Positions 45,486 to 55,571 of a stretch of DNA of 64,000 nucleotides are shown piece by piece. Both the position numbers and the translations under genes were made by a program. The DNA comes from Anisodus tanguticus (Eukaryota > Streptophyta > Magnoliopsida > Solanales > Solanaceae). Position 1 is the first letter of the stretch; each line of letters opens with the position of its first letter. The stretch is taken from the NCBI GenBank assembly GCA_034509755.1, contig CM067555.1, positions 26,052,142-26,116,141 of the forward strand, given 5' to 3'. Under the pieces are notes generated by a model. That model was not told the origin of the DNA and did no database searches. It saw only the letters and a program-made list of their open reading frames with translations.

Positions 45486-47368
45486 TGTAACACCGTGCAC
45501 CATGGCCTGGGCAAAACACAACACTTGATGCCTGACTGCATGTGACCGAGCGAACCACATGGCTTGCTGAATCAACATGGGCATCAAAACATACACTATT
45601 GATAATTTAAAACATGTGAAACAATCATACTAAAAATATAGTATGAATTGTAATAGTGGAAATATCTGAATATAACATAATAAGTCTGAAAATAATACTG
45701 ACATGACATCCTAACTAATTTAGTCTATGAAACCTCTGAAACATAAGTCTACAAAATTGTTTACCAGGATAATACCCTGGCATACCTCTACTATAAACCA
45801 TGATCGTGAAAGTAAATAGACTAACACCCCGAATGGAATGGGGCTCACCAATAGTTGATATTGAGGCACTCCTAACAAGTAGATCCGTCATTTTGAAACT
45901 CAATACCTGCACCGTGAAGTGCAGGCCCTAGTCAAAAGGACATTAGTACATTTGAATTGTACTATATGTAAATAAAGTGAAAGAATAAGCAGACACATGA
46001 TATAATGGGAACATGAAACTGAAACTGAAATATGAACATGAATATAATAACACGTGTAAAATCTGTAAACTGTATATATTTATATTTGTGGGGAGAGCAG
46101 TAGTATAACCGACAAAATGAAATCACCACATGGGTACGTGGAGTCTGGTACATGGCTCGACCAGTAGAGCGCTCACATACCTTGTCGGGGTATGATACAT
46201 GAACATGACATGAAAAGATCCAGTCAATAATCTTTATTTTCCTCTTGGCAGAGTGATCATTATCCTAAATTGGAATACATAGTTTTAGGCTACTAGAGCA
46301 TTCTCGGTAATCTATGCAACTTCTAAGTCATGTTCTTGAAAATAATTGGCTTGTAATGCCCACAGAATTCATAAATATAACTTATAAACATAATCTGTGA
46401 TAATTTACATGAATATAGATACATAATATAACTTGTGAGAAAACATGTAAAATTTTATAGGTTAAGTAATAATGATTCATGACTTGATAATTAAGAACTC
46501 ATGGAATTCAAAGCATGCACTCATGGATTATGGACAGGTTCATGACAATCATAATTACCAATCATGAATACAATTGACGAACTACATTATAGATATGACA
46601 TAATATTACATATAGTTAGGATTATCATAATATTGGAATAAAACCCTATGTTATGGAATTTCATAGTTTCATGGAATAACGTGGCGTGGGGAAGAACATG
46701 GATATTTCCACACGTGGATAGAAGTTCTACCTACCTTAATCGCAACAAAAGTTGTATTAAAAATCTGAACTTAGAGGGATAATCTCAAAGCTTCAACCTT
46801 ATGCCTTAGAATGGGTTTATCTTGAAAACCCTAGATTAAGAATAATGAATATCCACTTAGAACTCATGTATATGCATTAGAATCCACATAGAATACTTGG
46901 AATAGGCTTATCTTTATGTGTGAGAGTGATAGGAGGAGAGAACCTTCGTGCTAGGGCTTAAGAAGAGTGAAAACTGATTTTTTAGAACTAAGTCTCGTAT
47001 TTATACTTTTCCTAGTCGGAAGGATTTTACGTCCAAGTTCGACAGGCCTTTGAATTACGGTATGGGTCTAGACCATAAATATTTATATGGTTCATATAAT
47101 CGGATTGTCTCATAATTATATCTTTAGAGTCACTTTTAAAACTTGGAGGGCTGGGACGGTAAAAAAGGATGGACCGTAACTTTTTATATGGTTCATAAAA
47201 TTTATGGTTCATTTTGACGAACCGTAACAAATTCTAGGGTCCAAATAATCGAGGAAAAAAATTGGGTCGGCAGAACTAAAACTGGTTTTTAACTTTAAAC
47301 TCCCCGTCTTGAATTCCCAAACTTCTGAATCATAGACATGGCTTAGTTTAGAGGTACGAGGTGCTACA
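45486..47368 (-). repeat. Array E LTR L4 (5'-most in coding direction)
   Basis: 1883 bp, TGTAACACC...GTGCTACA. The left half (45486 to about 46500) is close to L3; the right half (about 46500-47368) is clearly more diverged from L1-L3, with many substitutions and small indels. TATA box at 46998-47005. The two-part character suggests conversion or crossover inside the LTR. Confidence 0.85.
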
Positions 47369-47373
47369 TATTA
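47369..47373. repeat. Target-site duplication TATTA, right copy (array E)
   Basis: Matches TATTC at 24736-24740 with one change. The B1 homologue of the target reads TGTATTACTC at about 12159, supporting TATTA as the original. Confidence 0.75.
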
Positions 47374-47967
47374 CTTCTATAGAGGATTTTTAGATTACAG
47401 AGGACCCGTCCTATGAAGATGTCCCTTTTGCTATCCAAGATTGTCATGTACAGAAGTTACAAACTAAAGACGTTACCTTCGTAAAAGGTAACGTGGGGAA
47501 ACTATAATGTAGAAGAGATGACATAGGAGGCTAAGGAAGAAGTGAGATCCAGATATCCTCAATTATTTCTTACAACAGGTTTATGTTAACACTCGTGCAA
47601 TCTGATTTCCTTATCCCTATCCCATAGTAGTAAACTTACCTTATATAACCTGCATAGGTGATGGCTATAAATAGATTTGACAGATGCAACCCATATTTTT
47701 AGCATAGATGTCAAAGGTTAGTTATGGCCTCCTTTATTAATCTTTTGCTACATAAATTATAAATGTACGGGTAAGGCCGATGTGATATTAAAGGTTATTG
47801 TAAGGCCCTGTATGGCATGTGTTATGTTTTCTGACTGCGTGGTAGGTTTTGGATAGTCCAGTTTATAGGGGAAACTCTACCGGAATTTCTAGTAATCCTC
47901 TAAGAGTTAGAACTCCTAATGTATGTTACCCCAACATTCAAGGATGAATGTTGTTAAGGTGGGTTAA
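47369..47967 (+). pseudogene. Element B2 interior, right part (chromodomain remnant and 3' end)
   Basis: Continues B2 after array E, colinear with 12160-12760 of B1: GAGGACCCGTCCTATGAAG (47400), chromodomain remnant in mixed frames, the CCTTATCCCTATCCCATAG stretch (about 47610-47630), and the 3' untranslated region ending GGTGGGTTAA. Here the polypurine tract of B1 has decayed. No open frame of note. Confidence 0.75.
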
Positions 47968-48436
47968 TGTTACACCCCAAAGTTCACGTTAAATCGAGTG
48001 GTTGAAAGACATAAGTATTACAGGAAGATATGAACCCTTGTAAAAGCATAAAGATGGTTTAAAATTTGTATAAGACAATGTTGAGAAGTGTAGAAGCTAA
48101 ATGAATCAATGAAGGCGCCTTTCATCACAACTTAAAGTTTAGACATCCTTGAAAATGATTCACGACCCATAAAAATGTTTCACGGACAAAAGGGGTGGAA
48201 CCACCATGAACCTTATCTTGAAACTTTGTTGAAATCTCACCACCAATCATGATGGAACCATGTGATGTGATTATAATTGACGGTGGCAGTAGCCACCGTG
48301 AAATAATTCACAGGCCGTGGATAGTGAGGCGGTGGAGAATTGTTTAAAGGTCTTACCTTGATCTAATCCTTATTTCACTTAATTTTCAACCCTAAATATC
48401 TATTTTGACTCTCTTAAAGCTCTCAAAAGGGTTCAT
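47968..48436 (+). repeat. LTR-B', first part
   Basis: TGTTACACCCCAAAGTTCACG start, as LTR-B. Contains the CACCGTGAA dyads. Interrupted by element D after the TTCAT target (48432-48436). Confidence 0.85.
48432..48436. repeat. Target-site duplication TTCAT, left copy (element D)
   Basis: TTCAT before TGTCACACC; identical copy at 57838-57842. Confidence 0.9.
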
Positions 48437-50576
48437 TGTCACACCTCATATTTTCGTGTGTCGTCGCTAGTGTATTATAACCAATATAGGCTCAAATATG
48501 GTAAAACCCATACATGAGGTTTATGAAGGGTTACAGATGTATTACATATGTTTGGGGAAGGTTTAAGACTATCAGATCAAGGAAAATCGGTTTCGATGAA
48601 AGTTATCAATTCACTACCTTCCATAGCCTTATATGAATCAAGAGGCACAACTTGCGACTCACGAGAAGTTCCTATTGGACTCATAGCTACCACATGAATG
48701 GAAAGAGAGTTGTTGTACTTATTACACATCCTATGGCATGTCCTACATGATGCAGGATAGTCATGCGAGTCACAAGAAGTACCCCAAGATAGGTCGATGG
48801 TCCGTCTTTTCTCACCTATAAATAGACCCTCCAACGAATGTTAGCTCACTTTATCTCATTTTGTTTACCCTAAGGGGCCTAAAATACTCTCCAATAAGTA
48901 TCCCATGGTACAAGGCTAATATCAAATGAAAACAAAAGGCAAATTACCTAAACCTGACGTAATGAATCCCATGATCATCGTTAGATCGTCTTCTTCCTTA
49001 TTCTAGCAATTTTGGAGGAAACTTGGTGGTGAAGTAATCTTGGAATTGGATTGTTTCTTGTAATATAAAGTATGTTTCATCTCTTACATCATCTACCTAA
49101 GATTCTACAAGTGTTTACGATGGAATTGTTGGAGGTTTCTTAGAGATCAAGTATTTGTATGATCTTGAAGTATGTCTTGTTGTTTTGGTATGTTTTACAT
49201 GATTTGAAGGTTTTATATGGATTTGTGGAGTTATGGATGGGATTTTGGTAATTAGTATAAGTAGTTTGAAGATTTTTGTGATGTTATGGATAAAGTTTGA
49301 GCTATAAATGATCTCATGAACTTATGCATAAATGTTGCTCAATGAAATGTCTAAATAAACTTTCTTATGAGTTATGAATTCGAAATGGATAGAAATCCTT
49401 CATATAATGTAGATAATCATCTATAGAATGTGTGAGGGCTCATTGAACATAAATAACTTCATCGATAAGGTATGTAGGGATAATTTTCCTTCCTTGGCAT
49501 GATCTGATATAAAAGCATCCTCGAAATAATTCTCTCTAGTTAAGTTCAAGATCACCATACTTCTTCTTGTTGATGGTATTCATGTCTTGTGTGTATTCCT
49601 TATTAATCGTACCTTCTGCACTCTATATGTCTCTTGATAACTAGCTTAAGGTTGAAGAACTTAACAATAATAATGATAGTCGGAGGATAACGACCATAGG
49701 CCACATCGACTCTCATTGTGATGTCTCTTGAGATTGGTCTTGCATTGCACTTATACATATGTATCTATTTTCTTACCATGCTATAGTCGGCCGAGCAGGC
49801 ACTTATATGTGCACACCACTAATTATTTAGGAAGCTATTACCGTGTCTTATATAGTCGGGCAGTTATTATGAGCTTACCCCACAAATGGACTTGATATAA
49901 TACTACATGGACCCGTAGAGTGGCCTAAGTTTACTATGTTCATGGTTGTATCAGTTGTATGGCCTTAGCGGCCCTTTTTCTGAGTTTCAGATTGATTTAT
50001 GTACCCTTCTTTTTTTTATTACATCTCTTGTTGCATATGCTACATGCCTTATATATTTAGTATATATTTTGTAGTGACGTCCCTTTTTAGGGTGCTCTAT
50101 TTGTGTCTGCAGGTATATAGAGATAGGCTGACATACCTCCTCAGTATGGTACCTATTTCAAATTATTGGTAGTCGCACTCCACTTATTTGGAGTTACTGT
50201 AAGAGTCGATAGGTACTGTTGTATATATTTCTAGTTTTTGGGTATGGTGGGGCCCTATCCTAAACAATTGATGTATTATATCACTATTAGAGGCTTGCAG
50301 ACTAGTGTTAAGTGTGTATTTGTTTTGTTTGGCCTTGCCGACCTTCTTGTTAGTTGACGATACTCTTGTTATGGACTTGTCATCTCAAGTTATGTATATA
50401 TATTGTTGTTGGGCCTCTTTTGCTTGCAGGTTGTTGTTATATTCTTTTCATTTTATTGTTATTTGGAGGCCTTATCGGCCTAGATTTCATGTTAGAGATT
50501 TCAGGTACTATAGTTGGTTCGCTCGGGCCTTTAGGTGTTAGGTAGCTCCCCCCCCCCCTAAGGTTGGGGTGTGACA
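48437..50576 (+). repeat. 5' LTR of element D
   Basis: 2140 bp. TATA box TATAAATA at 48817-48824; an 11-C run near 50548 just before the TTGGGGTGTGACA terminus; several GGCCTT(G/A)(T/C)CGGCC phrases in the last 300 bp. No gene. Confidence 0.95.
48817..48824 (+). promoter_or_regulatory. TATA box of D 5' LTR
   Basis: TATAAATA within CACCTATAAATAGACCCTCC; conserved in the 3' LTR at 55933-55940. Confidence 0.65.
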
Positions 50577-50580
50577 AATA

Positions 50581-50592
50581 TGGTATCATAGC
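50581..50592 (+). other. Primer-binding site of element D
   Basis: TGGTATCATAGC, four bases after the LTR; one mismatch to the tRNA-Met primer consensus. Confidence 0.9.
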
Positions 50593-50784
50593 AAGTCTGT
50601 CCTAGGGAGTATGCAAGTCATGTCTAGTAGAGTCTTATTTATGGGTGTGTTGTGCACCACACTTATAAGAAGGAGGCTATAGGACATTTAGGATTATTAC
50701 ATTTCTTTCGTTAACTAGATTGTGTGATAGAGCCATGTTATAAGTGTTTAACTCCTAATCTGAATCTTATTCATTCTTTCAGCT

Positions 50785-51990
50785 ATGCCTACTACTAGAT
50801 GATAAGTGACTATTCGGAGACTAGATGAGGAGGAAGGGGAATACACCAGTCAGGTGTCACCCGCTAATGAAGATCAGCATGAGCCTATGAATAAGGCTGA
50901 TTCTCAGGCTTCTGGTGTAGTACAACCACCCGAGGAGCACAAAGGAGTTGGCGTACCCCTACTTTCTCCCAGGCTACTCCTAATCAGGATCTAGATATGT
51001 AGAGTCTTATATAACTATTAACTTGAATAGTGGCCTCCTAGGCCTAATGTCAGACCCGGTACTTCTGATTGAATTGTTAGCGCGAGAGTTCAGGATTTCA
51101 TCCATCTGGACCCTCGGTATTCACAGGGACTGATCCAAATATGGACCCGCAGATGTTTCTGGATCGGATGCAGCAGACCAAATAAATTATGTACGCCACC
51201 GACATTGAGTTAGTGGAGTTTACTTCTTATAGGTTGCATGATGTTGTTGTCACATGGTATAAGACCTGAGAGAAATCTAGGGGACCCCAAGCTCCACTAG
51301 TAGGATGGAAGGATTTTTCTGAGGCATTATTACAGTAGTATTTTCCTATTAAGCTTCACCAAGCTAGGCAAGACATGTTTCTACGTTTAAATCAGGGTAA
51401 TATGAGTCCGAGAGTATAGTATGCAGTTTAACTCCTTGGGTAGGTATGTTCCTACAGTTGTGGTTGAGACGAGTCACTGGGTATATCGATTCATGGGTGG
51501 TTTGGGTCCATACTTGGTTAATGAATGTACTATGACCTCTTTGAATCCGAATATGGATATTACTTGCATTCAGGCCTATGTAGATAATTTTGAGGATCGT
51601 AAGAGGCAGCAGTGGGTTGATCGAGACCAGGATAGGGGTTATCAGAAAAGGGCACAATCTGAGGGTGATATAAGAGACTTTAGAGGTGGGTTCAGGCCAT
51701 AGTTCTCTAGGCACCCATCTTATCCGGTAGATAGTGCACCGATGTAGTTCCAAGGCCAGTGTTTCTCTATTGTGATCAGTGTGGTAGAGCCCATTCTGGG
51801 CAGTGTCCTCAGGCATCAGATGTGTACTATTCATGTGGGCAGCCTGGTCATATTATGTGGTTTTATCCAATGAGAAGTGGGGGCGGTATGGCATATCCAA
51901 TAGGATCTGTAGATGCTTCTTCTTCATATGTTCGACATCCTGGGTAGTGTACACAGAGGTCAGCTGGTAGTGATAGAGGAATGGGTGGAG
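50785..51990 (+). pseudogene. Element D gag with CCHC finger
   Basis: ATG at 50785 is followed after five codons by a stop. The frame resumes at 50806-50994 (charged N-terminal arm, DEEEGEYTSQVS). The capsid part, in pieces, shows DPQMFLDRMQQTK near 51145, VEFTSYRLHDVVVTWY near 51220 and LVGWKDFSEALLQ near 51300. Frame 51421-51702 carries MQFNSLGRYVPTVV, GLGPYLVNECTMTSLNPNMD and EDRKRQQWVDRDQ. Frame 51759-51947 has the zinc finger YCDQCGRAHSGQCPQ and YYSCGQPGHIMWFYP, in which two ligand Cys are Tyr. Gag packages element RNA; at least five breaks. Confidence 0.85.
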
Positions 51991-52052
51991 TATTTAGCGC
52001 ATGCGGTGACTAGAACCGCATTTATGCATTCTCGGGTCTACAGGACCTAGAG

Positions 52053-52345
52053 TTGTCATTGAATGTGGTTACATGTATATTATCCATCTTTTCCATTAAT
52101 GTGTATGCCTTGATAGATCCAGGTTCTACCCTATCATATATTACTCATTTTGTTGCTGGCATGTATATTAAAGAACATGAATTATTGCACAGGTCATTTG
52201 AGGTATCCATGCCCATGGGTGAGCTTGTGATCATTAGATGGGTATATTGGGATTAGGAAGTGATGATTTATGATCAACATACTTTAGCTGACCTAAATGA
52301 ATTGGAGATGGTTGATTTTGATGTTATTATGGGTATGGAATAGCT
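52053..52345 (+). pseudogene. Element D protease
   Basis: Frame 52053-52256: FSINVYALIDPGSTLSYITH with the DPGS active site, then FEVSMPMGELVIIRWVYWD and a stop. Continues after it as HTLADLNELEMVDFDVIMGM to about 52340. Confidence 0.85.
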
Positions 52346-52364
52346 GGATTCTTGTTGTGCTAAC

Positions 52365-53438
52365 GTGGATTATTGGATGAAAGTCATTCGCTTTAATTTT
52401 CCAGGCGAGCCCGTTATTGAATGGAAGGTCAATGTTGCAGCGCCTATGGTGTATTTTATTTCCTACCTTAAGGCTCGGATGATGATTTTGAAGGGATATA
52501 TTTATCATTTAGCTTCAGTCCCTGTTTTTAATGAATTCCCTAATGTATTTCCTGAAAAACTTCCTAGAATTCCTCCCGAAAGGGGAATTTATTTCTCTAT
52601 CGACATGCTTCCTAATACCCAGCCTATATATATTCCTCTATATACGATGGCCCTTGTTGAGTTAAAATAATTGAAAGCACAATTGAAAGATTTTTCGGAG
52701 AAGATCTTTATCTGGCCTAATACTTTCTTGTGGGGTGCACCAGTGTTACTCATCCATAAGAAAGACAGTTCGTTGAGAATGTGTATTGATTACCGTTAGC
52801 TAAACAGGGTAACTATCAAGAACAAATATCCACTACCTAGAATCGATGACTTGTTTGATCAATTCCAAAGTCCTAAGTATCTCTCAAAGATTGATCTTAG
52901 ATATGGGCACCATCAGCTGAGAGTTAAGACAAATTTCCAGGATAGATATGGCCACTATGAGTTTCGTATTATGTCCTTCAGTCTAACCAATGCACCAGTG
53001 GCTTTTATGGATTTGATGAATCGAGTGCTTAAACCGTTTCTGGATATCTTTATGATAGTGTTTATCGATGATATTCTAGTGTATTTTTTCTTAGAAGTAG
53101 AGCACACTGATCATTTTTTAGAGATATTACAAAAGCTCCAAGATCGTAAGTTATATGCTAAGTTCTCTAAATGCGAGTTCTGGTTGAACTCGGTGGCCTT
53201 TCTCGGGCATATAGTATCAGATGAGGGAATTAAGGTTGATAATCAAAAGCTCGAGGCATTTAATAATTGGCCAAGGTCCACAACTGCTACTGAGGTGCGT
53301 AATTTCTTAGGCTTACCTTGTTACTATCCGAGGTTTGTAGAAACTTTCTCTTCTATTACCGCTCCATTAACAATGTTGATTCATAAGGCAACTAAGTTCC
53401 GGGGGTCAAATACTTGGCGGCTATTATATTTTCTTTGA
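52365..53438 (+). pseudogene. Element D reverse transcriptase
   Basis: Frame 52365-52670 is the N-terminal part (VFNEFPNVFPEKLPRIPPER, then IYFSIDMLPNTQPIYIP). After a stop, MCIDYR and VTIKNKYPLPRIDDLFDQ follow. Frame 52851-53438 (195 codons) holds LSKIDLRYGHHQLRVK, a few codons deleted, RYGHYEFRIMSFSLTNAPV, VFIDDILVYF and the connection (FLGHIVSDEGIKVDNQKLEA, LGLPCYYPRFVETFSSI). Unlike array E, both catalytic aspartate sites are intact. It stops at 53436, where the RNase H start is missing. Confidence 0.9.
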
Positions 53439-53720
53439 AGATATGTCGCTACTACTTATATGGAGTTCATGTTGATTTGTTTACTGATTATAAGAGTTTA
53501 CAATGTATATTCAGGCAGAAAGAATTGAATCTGAGATAACCGAGGTGGCTTGAGTTGCTGAAAGACTATGATGTTGATATCTTATATCATCCCGTCAAGG
53601 AAAATGTGGTACCCGACGCATTGAGTCGTAAGTCTATGAGTCTCTTGAGACAATTGGGATTCTACAAGTTAGAGATGACTAAATATCTGTATCAATTGGC
53701 CAGTTTAAGTGTGTGATTGC
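53400..53720 (+). pseudogene. Element D RNase H, N-terminal half deleted
   Basis: Begins abruptly with ICRYYLYGVHVDLFTDYKSL, then RQKELNLR, a stop, PRWLELLKDYDVDILYHPVK and PDALSRKSMSLL. The section with the first catalytic Asp (C-D-A-S in array E) and the Glu is absent: about 60-80 codons lost at the joint near 53405-53425. Confidence 0.8.
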
Positions 53721-53799
53721 TTGATGCAGGCGATGGGGGCACCATAGTTAAGAAATCCACTAAATCCTCATTAGTGGCAGAAGTAAAGGAGCAGTAATT

Positions 53800-54960
53800 T
53801 GATGATCCAACCTTAGTCAGAATCATAGAAGGAATCCCCTTTTAGAAGAAGCAGTTTTTTGAGTTGTAAGATGATAGAGTTCTTAAATATAAGGGTTGGT
53901 TGTGTGTGCTCGATGTTAGGGGAATTTGAGGGCAAATTATTGTAGACATTCACAAGTCCGTGTATTCTATTCACCCTAGGTCTACTAAGATGTATTATGA
54001 CCTTAATTAAATATACTAGTAAAGCGATATGAAGAAGAATATTGCGGAATTTATCGCTCAGTGTCCAAATTGCCAACAAGTTAAGGTGGAGCACCAGAAA
54101 CCTGGAGGGCTGCTCCAAAATATTGAGATTCTGACATGGAAATGTGAAACTATGAACATGGATTTTATTACAGATTACCCAATTCTCGTCGAATGTTCGA
54201 TTCTATATGGGCTATCATGGATAGACTTACAAAGCCAACTCACTTTCTACCTATTAGAACTATCTACGGAGTTGAGGATTATGACAGCTATATATCAAGG
54301 AGATAGTTAGACTTCAATTAGTCCCAATTTCTATTATATCTGACAGAGGTGCCCAATTTGCAGCTAACTTCCAGAGGTCCTTTCAAAAGGGCTTGGGTAC
54401 TCAGATTAGCCTTAGCATGGATTTTTATCCATAGACAAATGGGTAGGCCGAGCACATTATTCAGATGGTCGAAGATATATTGCGAGCTTGTGTTTTATAC
54501 TTTAACGGAAGTTGGGAGGACCATCTGCTGCTTATTGAGTTCGCTTATAATAACAACTACCATTCAAGTATGAAAATGGCACCATATGAAACCATGTTTG
54601 GAAAGAACTACAGGTCTCTCATCGGTTGGTTCGATGTTGGTGAGACAATGTTATTAGGGCCTCATTTTGTGCAACAAGCCGTAGAGAATGTGAAATTGAT
54701 TCAGAAGCGATTATTGGTATCTTAGAGTCTATAAAAGTCCTATTCAGATAACTGGCGTTGAGATTTAGAGTTTGATGTGGGTGATTGGGTATTCTTTAAT
54801 GTATCTCCTACGAAAGGCGTGATGAGGTTTGACAAGAAATATAATCTTAGTCCCAGGTATGACGGACCCATATTAGATTATTCATAGAATCAACCAACTG
54901 ACTTACAAACTTGAGTTACCACAAGAGTTAGAAGCAGTTCATCCAGTATTCCACGTGTCT
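53800..54960 (+). pseudogene. Element D integrase
   Basis: Zinc region: HKSVYSIHPRSTKMYYDL (about 53950-54005) and KKNIAEFIAQCPNCQQVKVE (54029-54090). Core: MNMDFIT (54155), the first-Asp region degraded, IISDRGAQFAANFQRSFQKG (about 54336-54395), and FYPQTNG-like code with stops. Frame 54465-54725 holds ILRACVLYFNGSWEDHLLLI, EFAYNNNYHSSM and GWFDVGETMLLGPHFVQQAV. The C-terminal GDWVFFNVSPTKGVMRFD lies near 54780-54835. Several frames; inactive. Confidence 0.85.
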
Positions 54961-55079
54961 ATGCTTCGTAAGTGATTAGGTGATCCCTTCCGCATCACCC
55001 CCATTGAGGATGTTCAGGTCATATAAGATCTATCATATGAGGAAATCCATGTTGCTATCCTAGATTGCTATGTTTGTAA

Positions 55080-55212
55080 GTAGCAAATAGAAGAAGTAGC
55101 TTTGGTTAAAGTACTTTGGAGAAATAATAACATAGAGGAAATGACATGGGAATCCAAGGAGGATATAAATTCCAGATACCCTCATTTGTTTCAAACTTCA
55201 AGTTTATATTGA
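55080..55212 (+). pseudogene. Element D chromodomain, in one frame
   Basis: ALVKVLWRNNNIEEMTWES followed by KEDINSRYPHLFQTSSLY and a TGA at 55210-55212, the natural end of the polyprotein. The two Trp and the Tyr of the fold are kept. Confidence 0.8.
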
Positions 55213-55558
55213 CACTCGTGCGATACAATTATTTTATTCCTATTCTACCTATCGAGCTTAATCCATACATCTTATTTAGGTGATACTGTTGAGACAGATA
55301 TGGTGAGTGCATCCCTGACATCAACATATGACAGTTTAGGTGAGTTATGGCTAACCCTTTTTTATTAAGGAGTAAATAAATAGTTGTGTTACGGTGATTT
55401 GATGTTGTTATGTTATTATGTTTCCTTATGCGACATTGGATATGTGTTTGGGATGCTTGAGATGTTTTGGATAGTCCTATTTACAGAGGGAACTCTGTCG
55501 AAATTTTCAGAAATCTTGAGAATTAGAATATTCCTCTACATTCGTGGATGAATGTTCT

Positions 55559-55571
55559 AAAGGGGGAAGGA
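55559..55571 (+). other. Polypurine tract of element D
   Basis: AAAGGGGGAAGGA immediately before the 3' LTR. Confidence 0.85.

Larger units (their letters stand above)
24741..47368 (-). mobile_element. Array E: tandem chromovirus, 4 LTRs and 3 interiors (L1-I1-L2-I2-L3-I3-L4)
   Basis: 22.6 kb on the minus strand. LTRs start at 24741, 31736, 38614 and 45486 (spacings 6995, 6878, 6872). Each interior runs, in coding direction, from a primer-binding site next to the LTR on its right through gag, protease, RT, RNase H, integrase and chromodomain, down to the LTR on its left. LTR ends are TGTTACA/TGTAACA type. All three interiors share several disabling mutations, and one near-matching TSD flanks the whole, so the array grew by unequal recombination between LTRs after one insertion. 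It lies inside the integrase/chromodomain junction of B2. The chromodomain places it in the Tekay/Del-type chromoviruses. Confidence 0.9.

Noticed and set aside
24741..47368. Regularly spaced long repeats considered as a satellite or segmental duplication of host DNA
   Set aside because: Units have LTRs, primer-binding sites, polypurine tracts and gag-pol order; they are retroelement units.
51364..51834. 156-codon minus-strand frame
   Set aside because: Exactly antisense to element D gag and zinc finger.
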